64,000 nt of DNA. Origin: Hofstenia miamia. Its lineage: Eukaryota > Xenacoelomorpha > Acoela. The stretch lies in the NCBI GenBank assembly GCA_004352715.1, contig SCFE01000017.1, positions 242,197-306,196 on the forward strand, in the 5' to 3' direction. Positions 1 to 13,000 of this stretch are shown here, in pieces. Numbering within the stretch: position 1 is the stretch's first letter; each line of letters starts with the position of its first letter. The notes below the pieces were generated by a model. The model was given only the letters and a program-made list of their open reading frames with translations, was not told where the DNA came from and made no database searches. Made by a program: the position numbers and the translations under genes.

Positions 1-330
1 ATATATATATATATGTGTGTGTAATAGTAAGTTAATATAGCCCATTTTTTGAATACCTTGGGTCCGGCCAATTTTCATCTCTGATGGGATTACGTACTTC
101 AAACTATTACTAAAATTGTCAATAATAACATGATGTGTAATTGAAATTTGATGCGGACATTTAGTAAACCTAATAAACAGGGTTGGTGTATAAAACGGAC
201 CTTCCGAATTATACAAAAACATGTTTTTTCGAAAAAACATGGTTTTATGTCATTTTCCCAATGCTCTTAAAATACAATAATATTTAAAACTTCTCGGATG
301 TCAATAGAATGGTAAATGAAAATTTATGAA

Positions 331-366
<36 letters not shown>

Positions 367-1668
367 CGGCGATATGCAATAGTAAATTCAAGCTAAAGTT
401 TACAGAGTACCAGATTTGCAGATGCTCCATAGTATACAGAATCCTCGCAAGACCATCTATTATAAATCACCTCGAATCCTGGCGACGTATTTACTTGTGC
501 AACACTTCTCTGGATATTTTATGATAACTTTATATATAATTATATATTTATACATTAAATTTGAAAGGTTTTTTACTAATTTATGCCGAAATTTATAAGG
601 AATTGATAGCAATGTTAAAATTCTGCTCAAGAAGTGCATGTAGGCTTTTAGGCATCCCAGCATGTATTTAAAATAGAAAGCATAAAAAACACTGCTGGTA
701 TTTAGAGTGTTTTAAACATGTTTCTTCCTCCTTGTTTAAAACAGTGCAACCCTGCTAATAAATAATATGTAATGGCAAATATATTTAAGGTTACTTTTCT
801 ATATATAACTGCTAAATGTTGAATAACACTATAAATGTACGAAATCTAGCAATAGTTTTTTGCACTTGACAAAAATAAATGGAAACTCATGAATAACATG
901 AACTATATATCTATTCTTATAAAACACGACGAATCTTAAAGGAAAAAATATTGTGTGTCTAAACCTGGTAATTTCATAAAAGACGTTTTAAGAAAACTAT
1001 CAAACTTATTAAAGACCATCAACAACCAAAATAACCAAGTTAGTGACATCCTAAGTTTGCAATGAATTGAACGAAATAATCCCCCATAACAGATACCAAA
1101 TCATTACTATAATAAAATGCAAACTCTATGCAAACCCTCGAATTTCTACCGAGGTCATTTTATGAATTTGTAACGAAAGCTAAGTCGTTGGTAGAGTGTT
1201 TTCTACTTTTGACTGCTTCTCCAAATACACAAAGCTGTTGACTACCTGTGGTGCTAGGTTCTCTAAAGAATTTTTTTATTTTTCTTGGTTGTAATCAAGG
1301 AGCGCAGACACGGAAATATTTGACAAACGTTTCTAAATTTTTACTAAATTCAGTAAAAATTAAATAAAAAAAGGCTAAATTTTTGCATTAAAACTAAAAC
1401 ATGGCGTTATATTTATAAAAGGATGCAAAATTAACTAAATCTACATGAAGAACGAAGCTTTCTAACTATTTGTTATGATGTATTTGAGTTAGAAACTTTC
1501 TGCATGTCATCGTCTAGTTTGCGAATGTAACTTCTATTAAAAGTTTTGAATAAACACTGAGCAATCTTGTGTAGAGGAGTAAGTAATAGTAGTTCATATT
1601 CTGCATTTTGAGTTGAAATTGATTTAAAAAATTTGTAAAATATAAGATGCATGGGATGTTATATATAC
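1..1668. other. AT-rich intergenic DNA, no gene seen
   Basis: No reading frame here looks like a protein family. A TA/TG microsatellite lies at 1-24 and a (TA)n run at about 333-363. The short open frames between 416 and 663 overlap on opposite strands and have the low-complexity composition expected by chance. Confidence 0.6.
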
Positions 1669-3165
1669 TCAAATAAATTTCATAGCACTAATAGTTTCAT
1701 TAGGAATTGATGTACAACAAGAAAGTGCATGAATGAAATCAGCACATTTAGCCCTATTATTTGAACCAATTATTGTTAAAATGGCAAATAATTGTGCCTT
1801 TGATAATACTAGAGGTTCTGCTTCACAAAATTTACAATCCGCCTCGCGGGAAAAACAAATTTGAAGCGCCATCTCATTCAATAATTGCGTAGCATTGCTT
1901 ATCATTTGATTTACAGACACATAGTAATTACCTCCTGAAAACTATCAGTAAATTCCAATTTGATGCTTAAGTGGACCTGGCTGAAACTCTCCCAACATTA
2001 CGTACGAAATCCAAAATCTAATAAAAATTCTAAAAGAATTATGCCAAAACTAGTTTTCAAAGTTAAGCCTTTTACTCATTATTGATTACTACAGCGTCCA
2101 TGTAATGAAACTTATTTGGATTTAAGCTTAAATAATCAAGATGTTCATCACATTTAGAAGAAGCAACCAATTTACAGTTGTGAGCTTTTCTTAGTCCTGT
2201 AGTAAGAAACTTAACATTTTTATCTTGAAAATTTTGTACAAATAGCTGTTTAATCTTCTTGGCACACCCCGAGGGCTGCCACAGGTTTGTTGTCAAAAAT
2301 CGTAAATGTCAATCAAAGAGGGAATTTTAAAAGACTATCCACTTCATTGTTGCAAATATGCAATATATCACTCTATTAACAAAAGACTCCATGGAAAATA
2401 TAAGTTTTCTCCTTCTCGGAATACCAGTTGTTTCTAACATATTTGAATAGATGTCAGATAAAGCAATAAGCGCAACTGTTGCATTTAATGGATTTTGACA
2501 TTAGCGTTCATTGCTAATCTCAGGAAAGCGTTTAGATGCGAATTATCTGACCAAGCAAAAATTTTTGTGACGACATTTTGCAATGTAGAAATGATATTCA
2601 AACACTACTCATAGTCGGATTAACCACAGGAACTGCTTTCGACATAACTATTGGAGCTCTATATGAACATTTGATCATAGTCGATCATTTCTTTGCATTT
2701 AGCTTTTCAGATGCTGTATTAACTGCATATCCAATAATATGAGTACCTGAAATCTCCAGTCTCTGACATGCACTACATCTATAAGCAGCCTACACTCCTG
2801 TCAAATTTGAAAAAATTGGAATATGTGAAACTTCTTTGTATTGTTCGAATGATACATACGAATAGTTAAATAGTACATTTTACATAGGTATGCTTTGATT
2901 CGGCTCAAAGCATGAAGCAAGAATATCATCAAATTTAGTGGGTTCCTCCACTGGTCAAAAATTTTTTTCATTGTAGTTTGCATTTGTAGAAACCAGCGGC
3001 ACTTGCAAACTACCAAATGTTTGGAGGATGAAGAAAAAACGCGCTTAAGTATCTGTTGGCAGTAGAAAAAACGTACAATCAAACTTGTAGTAACCATACT
3101 TGCATTCAGATACACAACACGCATTAGGCATATTTAATCCACAATGTTATAGAAAAATCTATTCA
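1669..3165 (-). pseudogene. Decayed intronless coding fossil, parent gene not recognised
   Basis: Read on the minus strand from about 3165 down to 1669, protein-like sequence can be followed for about 1.5 kb, but it jumps between frames and meets several TGA, TAA and TAG codons. Segments include a Cys-rich start (MPNACCVSECKYGYYKFDC near 3140-3075), a helical stretch (NATVALIALSDIYSNML near 2490-2435), and the open pieces 2296-2072 and 1920-1669. No convincing splice sites separate the pieces: the phases I tried between 2072 and 1920 do not join. I therefore read it as a retrocopy or dead gene rather than exons. The composition suggests a large helical-repeat protein with a Cys-rich segment, but I cannot name it. 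A rapidly evolving live gene with assembly frameshifts is the alternative. Confidence 0.5.
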
Positions 3166-5025
3166 TTCAAGCTCAAATGGCGTATCGAAAACTAATGAAT
3201 TGAACATTGCGCGGTGAAAAAATACTCACGAAAACGAAAAGACTTCACTATCACGCATCATAATCTAAAATTTAAACACTGCAAAAATTCTTAAAAGTTA
3301 ATAAAGGAGTGAATATGTTCCCATCTAGAGACTTCATTAAATTTCTTAGGAAATCATAATTTTCAATTTTAAATATTATATTTCATGCAAGTAAAACACC
3401 ATTAGAAAGAGAACCCAGTTTGATATTTAAAAACGGATTCTTAAATTAAATACATCAATATAAATTATCTACAATGCCATTTCTACAACATAGATAAGCA
3501 ATGAAATTGGGATTAAAGTCAAAATCGAAACTTATCGGTCCCGGAAAATTATATTTTAGTATTCTGTCTTCGAGAAATTTTATAAGCCAAGTGGATCTGA
3601 AGCGGGTGCGACTTGAACAGCGTTCAGTTTTTATAAATAATCTACAGACTCAGAATAAATGTTTTTAAATACTTAAATGTAAGAAATTGAAACAGTGATT
3701 TTTCTGAAATTGCATAGTTAACGAAAAATAACTTAAAAAGATCTTCAATGTATAAATTCATAGGACGGAACATTCATCACAAGTGAACAAATACACCGCC
3801 ACGAACAAAACAAGCTTTTAATTATCGTCTCTCGGCGAACTAAGTATTTTTCAATTTATTATACATGAGAAATTGACTCGATTTACTGTACACATTATTT
3901 TGCCAATAAAATTTCGAAAATTCGGGAATCATTTTTATAATTAAATTATTTTTAACTTGTAGAAGAAATTATGGTAAACATTAAATTTCACAAATGTGAT
4001 AAATTTAATACCACAACTGCGTTAGTGTATAAATGGAGCCATAAAAATACGAATACCTTTACAAAACCTCGCATAAATTATCTTATAACATTTTGAGTAA
4101 CTGGGTTTTCGAAAACAATTTGCATTGCAATTGATCCTATAGGAATTTAGTCTACCAATTAAATGGGTATTATTGGATTTTTATTAAATTGTTTATAAAA
4201 ATAAAATATTTATTTCAATCAACACTACAGCATTAATTACTCTCCTATGGGAAATATATCAAACTAATATCTACAATGTACATGAAGCAATGTATAATCT
4301 CTATTTGTTTTAGAACTGTTTTGTCGGAATGAAAAAATACTTCCTCTTCGTTAAGAGATTTCATTAATTATATTTTAAACACATAAAAAATCCTAAGTTC
4401 AGATGTCACTAATTTTTTTTTCAAAAATACTACCAAATCTATACATAGCAATATTGATATTTTTTTATGCGTCGGGGTTCTCTACTATAGTTTAGAAAAT
4501 ACAGAAATATAACAAATAGCAATGTAAGTACTCGAATAGCTTGCTGAAAAATTAAAACTAGTATATCCCACAATGAATATTTCCAGCAATTATTCACATA
4601 GAATAGAATGAATGACACGATTGAAAGGGCAAACTACAAATAAATTTCATCACTCCTGATTGTTAATTTTATTAACAGATAGATTTAAACAGATTCTACA
4701 AGCCATGCAAAAGACTGGTAAATGAGAAATTCACAGAAAACGAGCTATGAAAAAAGTATATTTTTATCATAGTAAATAAACTTCTTCCTAAGCAAAATCT
4801 TTAATCTCATTGATTTCACATTCTATAGTCTTTTCGGAATGTTCAGCTTACGCGTTGCTATATGACAGTGATTATACGAATGAACATTGAAAGAGCGTTT
4901 GCCTTTTATGTGTTTTTCGAACAAAAAACAATATAATTAATTGCTGAAAATACCAGAAATCTGAGAAAATGATAAAATAATAAATTTAATGTAAGAAAAC
5001 CATCTTAAAATAATGAATTCATATA
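3166..5025. other. AT-rich intergenic DNA, nothing recognised
   Basis: No recognisable gene, RNA gene or element terminus was seen. Open frames are short and low in complexity. Confidence 0.55.
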
Positions 5026-6372
5026 TGGTATAATGGGGTGAATTGGACATATTTCTTGCGAATCCGACTTTTCAACAGAAACATAAAATTTTTGATAGGT
5101 TTATATTCAAAGTTATTGCCCGCACTCCATGCAACAGCTATAACAATTTTTGCAAAAAAATGCAATAATGGAGAGAAAAAATAGTCATTACAGACAAATA
5201 TTGTATTAGAGTGAATTGGACACATAAAAAGAGGATGAACACATTGTTAAAATTTTTTAATCGAACATTTATGTAATACAAATGTATAAAAACTTACAAA
5301 AGCTACATAGTCTATTTAAAACACACTTCTTTGCCAAAGCAATTTTAACAAATCCGTAGTTTGCATAAAGTATATTCAAATCAACCTCCAAAGGAAACTT
5401 TCCAGTTGGGGAGATAGAAGCAGCAAAAGTACTGTAAATTGAGGGTAATGGACTTATTGTGTGAGACTTGATTTTGATTCAATCTACGTAACAAAGGCGT
5501 GTGGGTATTTAAGAACTATATTATTGCTTGTTTTTTTATTTCATTTCAATAAATGTCTCATTTGTTGCAGATGTTTGATGGGATACAGATGGGTTAGATG
5601 CGATGTTAAAATACTTTTAGAGCCAATATTGCTGAAAAGATTGGTTTGGTTGTTGAACCATGAGGAATATCTTCATGAACACTATTATTCATAGAAATGC
5701 ATGTTCTTGATAAACAAAAGTTCTTCTGATTTGTAGGATTTCTCAATGGAATATTCTACAATGCTGAAAACCTTAATCAGAGAAATAATTTGTTGCACAT
5801 TTCTAGCCGGAGAGGAGAAAACACAGAGCCAAATTCATGCCTAGTTAAACAACTTTGACTAGATCACCGAAAAAATTCGCACAGTGTTTGACCAAGCCCT
5901 CTTCAATGACCCATTAAAATTACTGTCTAATGATTTAAGCCGATTACTTGAATGTGGTAAGATACAAATTAATTCAAATTTATTTGCATATATCATTCCA
6001 TCTTAGATCTTGGGGTGAGTTATAAAAATAATCCTGATATTTTGGTTAAAAATTTCTAAATATATCTCATTCTTACATATATTAGCGTGCAATGCGATAA
6101 AAACTTTCGTTGGAAATATTCCTTCCACTCTATGCAGTACAAATGATTAATTATATATACGATATGATAATTACACTAGACATTTGGAAACAGTTGGCTA
6201 ACAAGTCAGCCTTCAATTGATGTTTGTGCTTCATCTTGATGATTAGTCCCTCACAGACAATCTCTCGTAAAACAAACTGATTTGCGCCAAAACTGCATTC
6301 AAACAATCTAATAAATGTAGGCGTGTAATAGTGTACGATTCACCGCATGTCCAATTCACTCGTTTACCCTAA
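5026..6372. mobile_element. Decayed DNA transposon with TGAATTGGACAT inverted termini
   Basis: The left end carries GGTGAATTGGACAT at 5037-5050. The right end carries the inverted counterpart ATGTCCAATTCACTCG at 6347-6362, followed by TTTACCCTA. Read inwards, both termini share GGTA, a short spacer and TGAATTGGACAT. A third direct copy, GAGTGAATTGGACACAT, lies at about 5209-5225, as in subterminal repeats. The spacing of about 1.3 kb and the TIR style suit a pogo/Tigger or other Tc1-mariner-like element. The frame at 5461-5694 is open for 77 codons but shows no DDE or helix-turn-helix motif that I can recognise. The outer edges and TA target duplication are not resolved. Confidence 0.45.
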
Positions 6373-6784
6373 TAAACTATCAGATTAAGAAATAGCTTGT
6401 TAATAGCGAAATGCTTTGTATCTTAGTAAATGAATAGTAATTAAATTGCATTGTTAAACTACTTCAATAGTTAAAATCACTCAGTAAAATTTCTTTTACT
6501 AAGTCATAAAAATGCATTAAACAACAAGATTTGAAAATTCTTTCGAAATTCATACAATACAGTAGAATATGGAAATTTACAAAAAAAATTATTAGCATAT
6601 ACATTTATATATTTAATATACTGTACATGAAAAGGCCAAAATGTGAAATTGTAGAAATAGAGGCTTATTTTTAAACTCATAATTGCTCATTTTTTCGATA
6701 TAGAGTAATTTAGAAGTATTTAGAATAAAACAATATTTCTGCCTTCATGAAGGGTGCCAAATCTAAAAAATTAATTATAATAAT

Positions 6785-6790
6785 TTTATT
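6785..6790 (-). promoter_or_regulatory. AATAAA polyadenylation signal of UBE2J2
   Basis: TTTATT on the plus strand reads AATAAA on the minus strand, about 58 bases downstream of the UBE2J2 stop at 6848. Position and orientation suit the polyadenylation signal of that transcript. Confidence 0.55.
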
Positions 6791-6847
6791 GTATTATACC
6801 CAATAGTTCGCAAATTTTAGCACCATAAAACATCGTTGGACATGATA

Positions 6848-7069
6848 TCAGCTTTCTTCAGCAAGAGTTTTCCAAACATATTTAACAACAAATGCGAACG
6901 CAGCAAAACCAACAATGACACCAATGTTGATTAAAGCTCCGCCACCTAGACCACCGTTGACGTTTTCATCATTCGCATTGCCTTGCGCAGACTGACCTGG
7001 TAAGATGCCAACTGATTTATTACAACGCTCAAGTTCCTCTTCACGTTGTGATAACTTATTATTCATTTC
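6848..7069 (-). CDS. UBE2J2: UBE2J2 coding exon 4 (tail anchor)
   Basis: Follows a TTTTTAG acceptor and starts in phase 0 with E-M-N-N-K-L-S-Q-R-E-E-E-L, a charged helix, then a Gly/Asn-rich linker. The C-terminal hydrophobic segment GVIVGFAAFAFVVKYVW is the ER tail anchor and closely matches the end of animal UBE2J2 proteins. About 8.4 kb of transposon-filled intron separates it from exon 3. Confidence 0.9.
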   Translation of the reverse strand, partial: EMNNKLSQREEELERCNKSVGILPGQSAQGNANDENVNGGLGGGALINIGVIVGFAAFAFVVKYVWKTLAEES

Positions 7070-10000
7070 CTAAAAAGAGCGGGAAATATCAACATTAACT
7101 TATTCAAATCGCTCATATAACGGAGATTTACACTGATTATAAAAAACATTCATCGGCTTTTGCACAGTACAGGGAAAAAGTGTACCGAGAACCAGGAAGG
7201 GGGAAGTGAAGTCGACAAGGAGAGATTGGAAGCGACACGCTCTCCCTTTCAACACACAGTGCATACAAATTCAATGTTGGTGTTGGCAATGAATGGGACC
7301 ATATCTTTGAAGGGAAATCTCACGGAGGATTTAAAAAATGCGTATTTCATTTAGTGTGGCAGCTGCCAGGCCCACGGCTGGTGTTAATATTAAATTTCGG
7401 CATCAATCGAAGATTAAGCAGCATCAACGATTTGTGGTCTATAAATGAACTATTTGATATTATTTAGATTTCACTATTATGCTATGCTTTAAACATTTGT
7501 AGTGACAGTGTCAGTGACTTAAGTCCCCTCCAGTTTTTTTATAAATTCCATGTTTCTTGTTTGCTTTCATCATACGATTCTTGAGCTAAAGAAATATTTT
7601 CGATGAATTCATTTCGCATATAACGCTTAAAATTGCTAATTTCGCCTGCACCAGCAGTGGGGAATTTTCGGAAAGTTTGCGCCATTTGTGGAAAGGACTT
7701 TTTAACACAAAGTAACTCTATACATTACTATTTATACTCAATATAGTTGTGTGAAAACTTATGGAACCGGACCATTTACGTTGAAATTTTCTTAAAAAAC
7801 AACCTGGTATTCTTTTAATAGGACAAACTGTTTTTCCACACTTGCAAAAAATTCTCCAAGTGCATTAGAAAATTAGAAAATCATGAGCCATGTACACATC
7901 TATTAATAAATGTGGTTAAATGTAATGTTTGTACTAAAATGTATTGCAGCACGTGAAGAACCTGAAAAGAGTATTACTTTTCTATGAAAATTGCGATTTT
8001 TAAAAAAAATTCTCTCCCAACCTAATATTCAGGTAGTTATTAAATGACTTTTCATCAGTTTAACAATATTACCTCACCACTATCAATGCCATTAGTACTA
8101 ACATAATCAAAGTTACATAATTGAAAAAAAAACTGGTAACACGTGGAATGATTTATACGTACATTAAATTCTGTAAGCAACGCCATTATTTGACAAGGGA
8201 TTCCAATTGAAATTGCTAAACAATTTTTCCTTGTGAAATCGCAAATTTTTATATTCTCTAAACAATTCTAGGCTTATTGTCCAAGCAACTATTGCCTATA
8301 GAAAATTTTTATTGTAGTTGAATTGCAAACGTGCACTAATAATCCTATGCCTATTAGTTATGATTAAATTACAGGAGTGATCTAGTCCTAAATGTATCAC
8401 TCAATTCGATTGCATGATCTTGACTGCTAAAATACACTAGAACATTGGCACCGCCGAGGGTGAATGGTGCAATGTACCATTTTGATAAAAGACTAGGTAA
8501 TTTATATCCAACTCCGATCTAAATTGTATGTTTAGAAACTTAATGCGATCTCATCTATAGATGTATTACAAAAATATGAGAAATATGACAAAAGACGTGT
8601 TTTAAATCTCCCATTAGAGATGGCACACAATATAAATTGTATCGGAAACTAACACAAATTTCTGCAAATTTTAAGAGCCCAATGCTCATCAAAATTCTTC
8701 TTGAAGCATATTAGCTCCCCCATTGCTTGGCGGTGGATGCCCGCCACTTCGCAGTGCATGTTTATGTCTCTCATATAATACTGTACGACAAATTTTAACT
8801 CGTACTATTTTGACCCGTTGCTATGTTGTCTCTACTGGATCTCAATTGTACAGGGATCCGGATTTTCCTCGGCTCATTTTGGCATTTTCTGTGCCACAAA
8901 CATGACATTTTCATGAAATTCTGCTAAGTCTTAATATATTTATGGAATTAACTACAAAAACGCTTTCTTACGTACGTATTTGAAATTTTTCCAATTGATG
9001 GGCAATACATTTATGACGAAAAATTCGCATCCTTGATTCTGTGCAATAGTGGTGCAGCATTGCCGTAATCAGTTACCGAATCACACGGCTAATATTGTGA
9101 AAAGATTCACATTCGCGCATCACGTGGCTGTACGACTACAGTGGATAATTTATGTTATTTGTTGTGAAATAAAACAACAGAAGACTAATTACAGATCGCG
9201 TGAAAGCGCTGTATCTTGCTTACTTTGACTGCAAACTGGGAAACCAAGACAGAAGTTGACAACCTCATGTTTGTCTAATTGGTACAGCAAAGGAGGTTCC
9301 CGTTTGAAATTCGAAATGCCGATGGTGTGGCCGGAGCAGAAAGATCACGGAAATGACTACTATTTCTGCTTAGCAAAGGTTCGAAGTATTAAACACTAGA
9401 AACAAATCCTTCATCAAATATCCAGCGAATCTCAGATATTCAACTCGGCCTTTGGCACACTCTGAGGACATTTATCAAACAAAATCGCCCATCTGCATTA
9501 CAAGAAGTCGCTTCATAGTCAGATCCATTGGGAACTAGCACCCATGATAACGCTTCTGAGGCAATGGAAAGATGCTGCTTCACCAAATCTTATCAAGCAA
9601 GCAGAACTCAACGACTTGTTTTTTTTCAAAAAAATGAAGTGTGATGCAGCCAAATGGAATTCAGATTAGTGATCAGCATGCGCAAACTAGCACAAAACTG
9701 TTATTTGCTAACCGGAATATTTTTGGGTGTTCTACAGTGCAATTAAGAATTGTTAGAACAATTCGCTTAGGATAACTACTAATAGAGTATTAGCGGAGAC
9801 AGTGATGGTTAATGTCCAATCTACAGCGGGAGGAATGGTAGTGCTTTTTGTATTTGTACAGATTAAGTTTTCTTTGTCATGCGACCCGCGTTGTAATAGT
9901 TGTTACAGTCGGACAATGCTTTGCAAATGTTCAGTTGTAGGCTGCACTACAAACTACAAAAGTAATGAAAGCCACACAGTGTACGGGGTTTCCAATAGAT

Positions 10001-13000
10001 ATTACCGGGGAGCACGATGAATAAACTCACTATCCAATGTTAAGAAGGTTTGAAATATTTTCATGTTATAACATGTAGTCTAATGTTGAGAGTCTCTTTC
10101 AGTCGTGATTATACATTACGTGTGGATATAATTAATATATATATGATACTGTTCAATGCACCTCCAGGCCAAAATTTTTTTAAATATGTTTTTATAATTC
10201 TAGCTTAAGTTTTCAACTCTACATGCAAAAATGCGCTACTGCATTGCTTTGGCACTATTATGATATAATGGATACGAATTTTAGAGTGATTCTACGAAGA
10301 ACATGGATGTATGCTGCATCCATCTGCCAGAAGGAGCTCTAAAATTTTTGCGAAAGGGCTTTCAATTCCTTGAAATCCTCCGTCTTTTTTCGATGTGCCA
10401 TCAAGTTTCTTAAGACAACCGACAAACACTAAGCAACAATCTCATGAAGATAGAAGACAGTGGTGTATGATAAAAGTTATTTTCACATTTTGAGTATGAA
10501 TCCAATGCCCATTGGAAGGTGAAACATTCCATTTACGATCGATCATTTTACCCGACAAGTCATATAATGAAAAACATTCGAAATAATATCCTTAACAAGC
10601 TTCAGCAATTAAAAATATATTTTGGTATTGAAACATTTTCTTGTAATTGGTCAGATTTCTATAAAGTACTCAAGCATGGCATAGACAGGGATGCAATCAT
10701 TCGAAGTACTAAATTGAGTTACCCTGTAATTTTTCCGTCATAAAGTATTGACTATTACCGCGCCCCGGATGGATGAATTAATGGAACCAGCTTCGATTTT
10801 AAAGCACGTTCTTAACAAGTGGAATATTGTGAATATTCAATCTCGTTTCGAGGTGAAGAACTTTTGCAATCCAAATTCACTTCCCTTCACAGATGTTAAT
10901 GATTCACGCTTACAATTTCTACAAAAGTTTGCTGATGGTGTGTTAAACAATTAAAATCCATCAGGTTACAAATGTCTCACAAAGCAAACTACGACTGCTC
11001 TATGACGTATGCTTAATGGCTTGGTTCAACTCATCAATGATTTTCATTATGTCTTTACAAGGAAAATTCAAAATTAGTAAAATATCCCACTAAAAAACTG
11101 ATGAAATTTGTACAATTGACACAACATAAGAATAATTCTAAGAATATTCGATGTCGTTGTCCTTTAATGAAAACGTTCGAAATTATTTACCAAACTTATC
11201 TTGTTAATTTAAGATGTAAAATATTCAATTGTTTTGTCGGTTCACTCATTTATGGGCCATTTTTTTGATGCTATTCAGTCCTGGTAATCACGAAGCTCTC
11301 GGCATTAATGCAAAAGAAATCAATAGAATTTTTTTGAAAAAATCAATTGATATTAATTCATATTATCAAAATTTAAAAAGCAATCAATAGAGCAGCAATA
11401 TAATTGATTTTCTAAAAGAAGTCGTTTTTATGTGAGTTTATATTAAGCATTATGCATAAAACTGCTGCAAATCATAATATAAGCTAATCCCTGTGGTTGG
11501 CGTGTCTCAAGAGAATCGAAGTCAATTATCAAATACTCTAACCAATGTAATCCATAATTTGAATACATTTTTTATTTAATAGATTGCCTTAATCTTGATA
11601 GTACAAAACAACATCGAAAGCTTAGACCACTAGATGATTATAAGTATAGTGGCGCCTTCAAGTATGTAATTCCCAATTCCCAAATACTCAACATTCAACA
11701 TGGTTTATTGTCTTCCTTAAAACAATTTACTATCTAGATCATCATAAAAGAATTTAATGCCCCGAGAATACACATAAAAATATAATAAACTCCTTGACAA
11801 GCCAACATATTTATTTGAGAAGGCTTGCATTTGGTTAACTAACACAGAGCTGCAACCGTGCCGTGCTCGTGCCGTGCCTAAGAGTTTGCGTTATTCATCT
11901 GTGCCCCTGACTAAAATTTATTGAATATACCAGCGCCAGAAATACAACTTTTTTATACTATTTTAACGTTCGTATTACAGTATGCTAGTATCTGTTTAAT
12001 AATATGAACGATTCTAAGAAATAGATTTGCATAGAAATTACATTGCGGGAATTTTTAAAATGCAATAGCAACATTCGTTTTTCGGATATTTTATTTGCGA
12101 TTTCTGTCGAACAGTCATAAGGCATATTTAGTACATAACAAATAATCTGCTACGTATTATTTAATGTTTCAAAGTTTATAGTTTATGGCTTAAATATTAC
12201 ATTATTTATCTATGCAGAAAAAGTTTTCCAAAATTATTATTTACCTTTATTTAAATTTTCATATTGTTAGATTAACATACATTCAATTAAAATAAGCAAG
12301 CCCTATTTCAATACTTTTTCAAAAATAAAGTTTTTGTTTTATTTCACTGCTTACTTTTAGTAAATATCAATTAATTTTATCGAAAGTGATCACAATATTT
12401 TTATATAAAACCGGACACATAATTGTGTTCTAAAACTCTGGCTTAAAATAAGTTTTTTTTCCAAAAATTAAAGTAAACTAGCAAGCAAAGTACTACAATT
12501 ACACATGTAAGTGACTGATTTGTTACTTTGAATTCGATGTATTTGTCACAACTGCAAGGGCATTACGGTTTTCTAACCCAACCCAACTCAAACATCTTTT
12601 ACAAAAAACGGATCCAACATAAGTGGAGATCTCTAAAATTTGTCAGTGAACTGTACAGTTCAGACTAGAGATGTGCGCTGTGCGGTAGCGGAGCACCGCA
12701 CCGCGGTATATTGCGGTAGCGGTCGAGTTTTATGGCTGGCGGTGCGGTGCAGTGTGATGTGGCGCGGTGCGGAGTGGTTACTAAAAATAGTTCAACGCCT
12801 AAAAGTGACATTGTCCTTTAAACCAATTTATTAATTCGTTATATAAATTATATCATAACTTGAGTAAGATAGCCTAGTGTAACATCAACTTTAATTGGCT
12901 AGTTAATTAATTAATACAACTAATAGGTAAGTACTGGATGAGTTTTCTTGTCCTACGAAGTCCTCGGTCAGCGAAGTCGATCGTTATGCAGATATGGCAA

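Larger units (their letters stand above)
9802..11090 (+). mobile_element. P-element-like (THAP9-type) transposon fossil
   Basis: Two blocks are recognisable. Near 9916-10019 the frame reads MLCKCSVVGCTTNYKSNESH then YGVSNRYYRGAR, the start of a C2CH THAP DNA-binding domain. From 10519 to about 11075, broken frames show SHIMKNIRNNILN, a middle block ending SKLSYPVIFPS, then KCLTKQTTTAL followed after a stop by LNGLVQLINDFHYVFT. That order corresponds to the conserved blocks of P-type transposases (DPPH..K.IRNN, and F(L)TKQTA.GL...). Stops and frame changes show it is inactive. No terminal inverted repeats were identified, so the limits given are only those of the coding remnants. Confidence 0.65.

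Noticed and set aside
1669-2296. Two exons of a live gene joined between 2072 and 1920
   Set aside because: The phases of the candidate donor (GAGTAAAA) and acceptor (TTTTCAG) do not agree, and further upstream frames contain stops.
3075-3165. UBR4 as the parent of the 1.7-3.2 kb fossil (Cys-rich start)
   Set aside because: Only a short Cys/aromatic pattern is reminiscent; the following residues do not fit, so no name is given.
7160-7354. Possible exon or small gene next to the UBE2J2 tail exon
   Set aside because: Opposite strand to UBE2J2, no recognised motif, no splice signals that fit.
8723-8905. Possible small coding gene in UBE2J2 intron 3
   Set aside because: A short open frame with no family resemblance, no splice context and average composition.
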